This document shows, in pieces, positions 57,945 through 64,000 of a DNA stretch of 64,000 nucleotides. The first letter of the stretch is position 1. Every line of letters begins with the position of its first letter. Source of the stretch: Candidula unifasciata (Eukaryota > Mollusca > Gastropoda > Stylommatophora > Geomitridae). A program made the translations under genes and the position numbers. The notes beneath the pieces are model-generated. The model saw only the letters and a program-made list of their open reading frames with translations. It was not told where the DNA came from and did not search any database. Location: assembly GCA_905116865.2 (NCBI GenBank), contig CAJHNH020002447.1, positions 444,698-508,697 on the forward strand, given 5' to 3'.

Positions 57945-58095
57945 GTTCCTGTGCTCCATCACATTCCCTGGTGAAAAAGTTGACTCGGACGGCAGTATCA
58001 GCAAAGAAAATAGCATACACACACATCAAATGCATAAGGCAGCTGTCAGAAATACCAACACAAATAGTCCAGCAGAAGAAATTCAGCTCATCATC
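57945..58095 (-). repeat. Dispersed repeat family X, copy 3 (partial)
   Basis: GACGGCAGTATCAGCAAAG, TAGCATACACACACATCAAA and ACACAAATAGTCCA align with the cores of the copies at 19567 and 43683. It interrupts a 26-bp-type array. Confidence 0.65.
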
Positions 58096-58400
58096 CCTGT
58101 TGTTAGTCTATCAACTATATCCCAGTCTTCAGCCCATAAACTATATCCCAGTCTACAGCCTATCAACTGTATCCCGGTCTACATCCCAACAGCTATATCC
58201 CAGTCTTCAGTCCCTCAACTATAGCTAAGTTTTCAGCAAGAATATCCAAGTATTCATCCCAGAATTAATATCCATCTTCAGCCCATCACAAATATCCATC
58301 TCCTACAACAGTATCACAATTTTCAGCACACCAACAACTATATCCCAGTCTTCAACTACAATATCCCAGTGTCCAACTCATCAACAGTATTCCAAATCTA
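58095..58400. repeat. Diverged 26-bp-type array
   Basis: Degenerate units such as CAACTATATCCCAGTCTTCA continue the array at 57720-57940 beyond the insertion. Confidence 0.75.
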
Positions 58401-59280
58401 TGCCCTTACCTCTCTGCACCAGACTGTTGTATTGAAGAATCAAAACCACATATGTGTGCTAGATGTTCTAGAGTTCCACTAAATCACTTGCCTTGAATGT
58501 CTTCATGTATGCACATTTTCCCCCAGCCAGACCTTACACTGCTACTGTTTCCGTAAGTTTCAGTTGGCTGGGTATCCTAGCTGTCACATTTGCATGTGTA
58601 GTACTACTACTCACCACAGATGATTGTACCCTTAGCTTGTAGTCATTAGTACTAGTGGCCATATGTCACCATTTTGTTATCAGGTTGTATCAAATAAGTG
58701 TACAATATGACAGCATATAAATAACCAGTAGTTAACATGACAACATATACACTTATGGTAAATATTATGACAGTTTCTGATATGATAGTATATGATGAAA
58801 TATGTAATTTCTCAATCTATAATATGACATTTTGTATTATAACAAGACATACAGTGACAGTATCTGATATGAGTGCATAAAATATGACAGAGTATCATGT
58901 GATATTTATACCTGGTAATGACTGTCTGATGCTGCATTATTGGATGGAGATTTGATGCATAAAAAACTAAATGATCAAGAGCCTTTTTGAGCAAGTGAAC
59001 AGCATGAAAGTATGAATATATCTTTACGGTCCAGAGAGAACGATGCAGCAGGGAATGACCATGAGATCTTGTTGGTGCTCTACATTCTACACTCAGAGAA
59101 GATGCAAAGTGGGCATATAATCAAACTGCTACTGGTACCATTTGCATGGAAACTTTCTGCAGGCTGCTGAAGGTGGAGATGGAACAATTATGGGAATGCT
59201 CTGAGTGCAGTAATGTCAGTTCCTAACTCAGCTTAACTCTACTGTCTAAAAAGCCATGACACATTATACTTATACAGGAC
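58401..59280. other. Intron, nothing recognised
   Basis: AT-rich with a weak ATATGACAG-type recurrence at 58680-58900. No exon is visible. Confidence 0.5.
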
Positions 59281-59292
59281 AGATCTAGCATG

Positions 59293-62200
59293 GTACGCTT
59301 TTTCATCCGTTGAGGCGAATGGCGCAAATTAGCTACTTTCGCTCACGTGTAATGTGAAAGTTTCATCGGAATGGGTTCTGAACCGTGCAATGGAGTACAC
59401 GCACGTGAGTTTAGACTTCCCTCAGGGTGTATTCGACGTCCGATGGCGACTATTTACCAATTCAAAACAACCCGTAGACGGACAAGGAGAACGCGAACAG
59501 GCAAGCACGGTGGCGCCTGCAGGAAGCGACTGAAATGTGAGAGACTCAGTTTAAAGTATGTTCGTGTTCTCTACTGGAACTGCGCTTCGTTCAGTCAACG
59601 CCGACCCATTTTTGAGAAGCTCCTCTACAGCAACGACATATTTGTCCTACAGGAAACACACCTCGGTGACGAGATCGTTAAAATTGCAGGCTTCCAATCC
59701 TTCTACAATAGAAGGCACCTCGGACAGCTCATTCTTGTTCGTGACCACATACCGGTGTCTGAGGTGGACATGTCTGAGTGGAATAATGACGACTTACAAG
59801 TACACGCAGTCAGAGTGATGGGCCCAGCCCAGTTTGTGATTGTCAATGTGTACGCCTGCAATGGAAAGGTGGAAACAGCGAAATGGCAGAGTTTGCTCCA
59901 AACGGAGGAAAAGAAAGTCCTTTACTGCCGAGATTTCAATGCCAGAGGAAACCAGTGGGGCAATGTAATCACTAATAAACAGGGATAAGACCTGGAGGAT
60001 GCCCTAGTGTCTGCCGATCTAGTATGCTTGAACGACGGAAAGGTTACCCGAATGGCAACACGACAAGGGGATTCTGACAGCGTAATTGACCTGGCCCTAG
60101 TGTCTCACTCCATTGCATCAGGATGCAGGTGGAGCACACTGGGATACCACGACAGTGATCACTTTCCTTGCGTCGTCCTGGTAGAGAAGAGCAACAACAA
60201 AGGTCATGTAATCAATGTGCCTGCTTTTATATATGACCGTACAGGGCAAGATGTCATTAGCAAAATCCGACGACGTAAAACAAGAGCAGATCGCAGACGG
60301 CGGGAGAGATGGGCCCAGCCACCATGGTGGAATGAAGTAGTCAACATGGCGTGGCTAGAAAAAAGGAAAGCTGTCAAGGCATGGCAAAAGGCAAGGAAAA
60401 TTGATCCGTCACTTTCTGAAAGCCTGATCAGTCTGAAAGATGAGGTCAACAAGCGGACAGTGGCTTTCAAGTTAATTGCGAAAGAAGCTAAGACAGTGAA
60501 ATTGAACGAATTCTGCAAGAGCATTTGCTCCGAGGGATCTCTTGTGACATTCTGGCGCCTTCAACGGAGCATGCACGGTGCCTCACGACCAAGGGGTATC
60601 CCTGATTTTCAGGGTACAGACCTGATATGGCAGAGAACTGATGCTGATAACGGAAAAACCCTTCTGGCGCGCTACTTGGAGCAAACTGACCAAAAAGACG
60701 AAGCTACAAGAATAGGGGTTAAGATGAAACTGGCGAGAACACTGTGCTAGGCACTGATCTCACAATCACTGCAGATACCTTAAGAACTTGCCTCAAGAAA
60801 TCGCGCAGCACTGCTCCAAGCCCTGACGGCATCCGATACAACGACATGCTGATGATGTCGAATGCTGATTTGAAAAGCATGGCAAAGGAATTCAATATCA
60901 GCATCCAGAGTGGCCAGATACAAGAGGAATGGCTCCATAGTTATTTGTTCCCACTACCAAAGCCTAATAAAAACCACTCAAAGATCTGCGGCTACAGAAT
61001 CATCTCGATGCAGAATACTGTTGGCAAACTTTTGGAAAAAATTGTCGCACAAAGATTGACCACCTACTTGGAACTACATGATAAGTTCCCACCAACACTT
61101 GGAGGGTACAGGTTAAATAAAGAGACATGGTTCAATGCTGCAGTTTTCGCCTACGATGTGTACGAGGGATTTCAGATTAAAGAAGAGACATGTGAGGCTT
61201 TGTTGGACTTAGAAGATGCCTACAATAAAGTACCATATGATTATTTAATGCAATTACTGCTTAAACTAGAAGTTAATCCTATTCTGATCCGCTGGATTGC
61301 TGCGGTCCTGTTCCAGAGAAAGATTGTACTAAGATGTGGTAGCTGGTCTTCAGAACCGCAAACGATATGTCCAGGCTTGCCACAGGGATCACCGCTATCA
61401 CCAGTCATATTCAACTTTTGTACGGTGATGATCACTGAGCAGCAGTTGAATGGAAAGGGAAGGACTTTGTCATTTGCTGATGACATTTTGATTTATCGAT
61501 GAGGGCGTGATAGACAGGAGATTGCCAGCACTATACACAAAGAACTCGATCGAATTGCCGCCTGGTGTGATGGTTCCAATGCCTATGTCAATCCTTCGAA
61601 GGCATCAGTGTCATGGTTCTCTTTGAACAATCACATTGTCAAGTCGGACTTACCAGAAGTGAAAATGTGTGATAATGTATTGATCAGAACCAACGTTATG
61701 ATGTTTCTCGGGGTGAGGTTCGATCGCAGCTTGTCATTCAGGGAACACGTTGACCATGTGATAACAAAAGCACGCAAAGGTCTATCTGCAATGAGGATTA
61801 TGGCTGCTTCCAATATTGAGCAGAGTCTACTAATACTTCTATTCTACGGTCTGGTCCTTTCCCCCATTGAATACGCTCTGGCCATTCTCACTGTCAGTGC
61901 TACCCAGATTGAACGACTTGAAAAGGTGCAAAATGAAGCCATGCGCATTATTTTGGGATGTACAAGAGACACATCCTGTGGAGCAATGAGGTATCTACTT
62001 GACTTTCCAACAATGAACCAAAGGATCAGGATGTGGAGGGCTCGGGCATATCTCAAAATATGTGCTGATAAGAAACACCCACTGCATCAAGCGCTTTTTA
62101 GTTAAAAGGGCGACAGACTGAAGAGGGGGAAATCGTGGCTAGGTCGGGCAGAAGATGTTATTAGGCAAATATGCAGCCTAACCGACATCATACCTGGTGC

Positions 62201-63014
62201 AGAATGGATACCTGTGCCTCAGGCATTTATTTGTACATTTTCCTGTATTGTCACACTCAACAGGCGATGTAGAGAAGAGAATCCTGTTGCTGTTAATGCA
62301 GAGGTCAACGCTCTCATCGGTGAAAATTCAGACGAAGCAGATGCAATAATCTATACAGACGGATCCGTTATATGCCAAAGAAGAAGCTCATGGGCATTTA
62401 CAGCACGCTCAGCGGGCAGAACAGTCAAAGAAGCCAACGGCGCCTTCTTCATGACAACCAGCAGCATGACGATGGAGGTGATGGCAGTGACGCAAGCGCT
62501 TGCCTGGCTTGAAACACAAAAATACACCCGCGTATGTATACTCAGTGATTCAATGAGTATGATCCGGAGGGTTCAGGCAGGTTCAGTGCGAAGACAATGG
62601 CTTGAATCATTACAGAAGTCCACTGTGCGTGGAGTCACCTTTATTTTTGTTTCGGGACACGCAGGCGTCGATGGAAATGAAAGAGCTGACAGGTTGGCTG
62701 GATCCGCTATCACTACCGACGGTCAGCCTATGGATCATGCTGATATTATCAATGCCCTCAGAGAAATTGGAAGGATAGAGGACTTTGGTGGCAGTGAATC
62801 CACATCACTCGCCAGAATGGCAGACTTGGGAATTAAGATCGGTACAGCAAAAAACGAGACGCACACCAGACACGCCAGAAGACTTGTTAATCAACATAGA
62901 ACTGGTACTATTAGCCATCGGACGTTGGGGTTCATACTGAGGGGAGGATCTGAGCACCTATGTCCGGAGTGCAATGAGGATAACCCAATTAACTACTAAC
63001 TAACTAACTAACTA
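59293..63014 (+). mobile_element. Nearly complete I-like LINE with 12-bp target duplication
   Basis: AGATCTAGCATG occurs at 59281-59292 and 63015-63026, flanking 3722 bases. The body has a 78-base leader, one long decayed ORF with endonuclease, reverse transcriptase and RNase H, and a (TAAC)n tail at 62993-63014. This domain order with a simple-repeat tail fits the I/Nimb/Ingi group of non-LTR elements; I cannot choose among them by eye. The perfect duplication suggests a fairly young insertion, in the sense orientation of the channel gene. Confidence 0.92.
59371..62999 (+). pseudogene. EN-RT-RNase H polyprotein, broken by three stops and a frameshift
   Basis: The start at 59371 is followed by a basic N-terminus. 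Next comes an APE endonuclease (YVRVLYWNCASF, QETHLGDE, RDFNARGNQWGN, SDHFP near 60160; the usual GDFN is RDFN here). Then the reverse transcriptase: LPKPNKNHSKICGYRIISM, DLEDAYNKVPYDYL, GLPQGSPLSPVIF and catalytic SFADDILIYR near 61490. Then the RNase H: IIYTDGSV, TMEVMAV, ILSDSMSMI, GNERADRLAG. It ends LCPECNEDN. Breaks are a TAA at 59986-59988 (same frame after), a frame change near 60720, a TGA at 61500-61502 and a TAA at 62103-62105. It should be inactive. Confidence 0.9.
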
Positions 63015-63049
63015 AGATCTAGCATGTCTCAGCTGTCCTGGCCTTCTTA

Positions 63050-63980
63050 ACAGACCTGAATTTTTATGTCTGAAAGTGAATTGTGTGGGTAGCAGGCTGT
63101 GTGTGTGTGTGTGTGCAGCATGTGTGTGTGATACAAAGACATGGGATGGTAGTAGGTAATCTGTTTATATGATATAGGGACAAGTGGGAGTAGTAGGCTA
63201 TTTATGTGTGTGAAACAGTAATGAGAAAGGAGGAGGTAGAGGTGGAGGCATGCTAAATATGTGTGTGAAACAGGGACATGTAGGGTTACTTGGCTAGGTT
63301 GCACAATATGCTAATAAGACCTGGTAAAATCAAGCACTCATTACAACTGGACTGCTTCCATGGCGATTCAATTTAAGGCAACAGAGAATAAGGAGAACTT
63401 GTTTTATACTATGGGAGCAATCAGAAGTTATATCTAAATTTGTCATGGCCCAAAATGCTGCCTCAGAGTCAAAGCCTTACATCCTAAGGTGCCAGGTTGG
63501 CTGCAAGTATAAATCATGTGTTAGTAATCTGGTATGGATCTGTGCCAGATGACTGGGTGAAATTACTGATTCAAGAAACTGATTTCTCAAAGACAATCAT
63601 GATATATTATTGAATAATGAAACTTTAGGATTTTTAAGATAATACTGATATATTGTTGATTGAAGGTACTTGGATATGTGAAGAGAGTTGTCCTGACATT
63701 TTGCCCATTTCTAAAACATGTTGTTAAAGATAATATTGATATATTATTGATGAATGAAACCTTGCTGTCTCTTAGATAATGATAGCCCTGAGATAATGAT
63801 AATGAAGTATAAACAGCATGGAACAAAATCCATAAGTATTGAGTGACACATATAGAAGCCAGGAACATAAATAGAAGTTAGAGAGAAGATGGCTGACTAG
63901 AATGCAGTCAGAGAAAAACTGATAACATTTTCCATGAAAGAATTGGGTTGCTTGGGGTGTTGACCTTTGGCCTGGTCTCT
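63050..63980. other. Intron, weak TG-rich repeats
   Basis: A TG run at 63095-63130 and loose GTGTGTGAAACAG recurrences to 63280, then AT-rich sequence with GATAATATTGATATATTATTG twice (63640, 63730). No exon before the putative acceptor at 63985. Confidence 0.5.
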
Positions 63981-63985
63981 CTCAG

Positions 63986-64000
63986 GAATCATTCGACTGA
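63986..64000 (+). CDS. Possible start of the next calcium channel exon, cut by the window end
   Basis: GGTCTCTCTCAG just before 63986 is a good 3' splice site. The 15 bases after it stay open in the phase needed by exon 55001-55273: one base is carried over, then GA completes arginine, then Ile-Ile-Arg-Leu. Too little sequence is present to recognise a protein motif, so this is a splice-signal prediction only. Confidence 0.3.
   Translation, partial: ESFD

Overview
The window is eukaryotic nuclear DNA from an invertebrate animal. It is dominated by the plus-strand middle of one very long, intron-rich gene: an alpha-1 subunit of a T-type (Cav3) voltage-gated calcium channel. Seven exons can be placed with matching splice phases (8265-8516, 24848-24945, 28422-28590, 31003-31282, 32710-32802, 34423-35308, 55001-55273). 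They encode domain I from segment S1 to S6, the gating-brake region and much of the I-II linker. The N-terminus lies upstream and domains II-IV downstream; a possible further acceptor sits at the last bases of the window. A lophotrochozoan, probably a gastropod mollusc, is my best guess from the channel, the repeat-swollen introns and the mixture of RTE-like and I-like LINEs with tRNA-derived SINEs. This is inference; no marker gene fixes the species.

Almost everything else is intronic repeat DNA. At least twenty different minisatellite arrays (unit 16 to about 125 bp) fill the introns, each with its own unit: 22 bp at 100-1850, 18 bp at 5640-8190, 32 bp at 23400-24590, 25 bp at 26240-27670, 35 bp at 29140-30990, 17 bp at 36345-37870, 28 bp at 38640-39850, 40 bp at 40600-41870, 44/53 bp at 42080-43250, 45/49 bp at 44574-45757, 33 bp at 54690-54910, 23 bp at 56600-57410. 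Long open frames across these arrays are by-products of unit lengths and are not genes.

Mobile elements lie between and inside the arrays. There is a nearly complete EN-RT-RNase H LINE at 59293-63014 (12-bp target duplication, ORF broken by three stops and one frameshift). There is a 5'-truncated RTE-like LINE at 46624-47663 with a perfect 14-bp target duplication and an intact ORF fragment. Eroded LINE pieces occur at 18359-19085, 25195-25375, 27674-28025, 28196-28282, 31722-31915, 48957-49312, 49480-51715 and 52134-53357. SINEs occur at 21129-21357, 25490-25785, 32265-32550 and 47705-47880. A MITE-like inverted-repeat element is at 16471-16881, and a three-copy dispersed repeat of unknown type is at 19567-20000, 43683-44242 and 57945-58095.

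Two patterns deserve most attention. First, several arrays abut real splice sites and their units look like the junction itself (acceptors of exons 3, 4 and 7; donor of exon 3), as if minisatellites had grown out of exon/intron borders. Second, the 45/49-bp array at 44.6-45.8 kb is enclosed by long inverted repeats whose innermost 21 bases match perfectly, so that minisatellite appears to be the payload of a foldback or MITE-type element.
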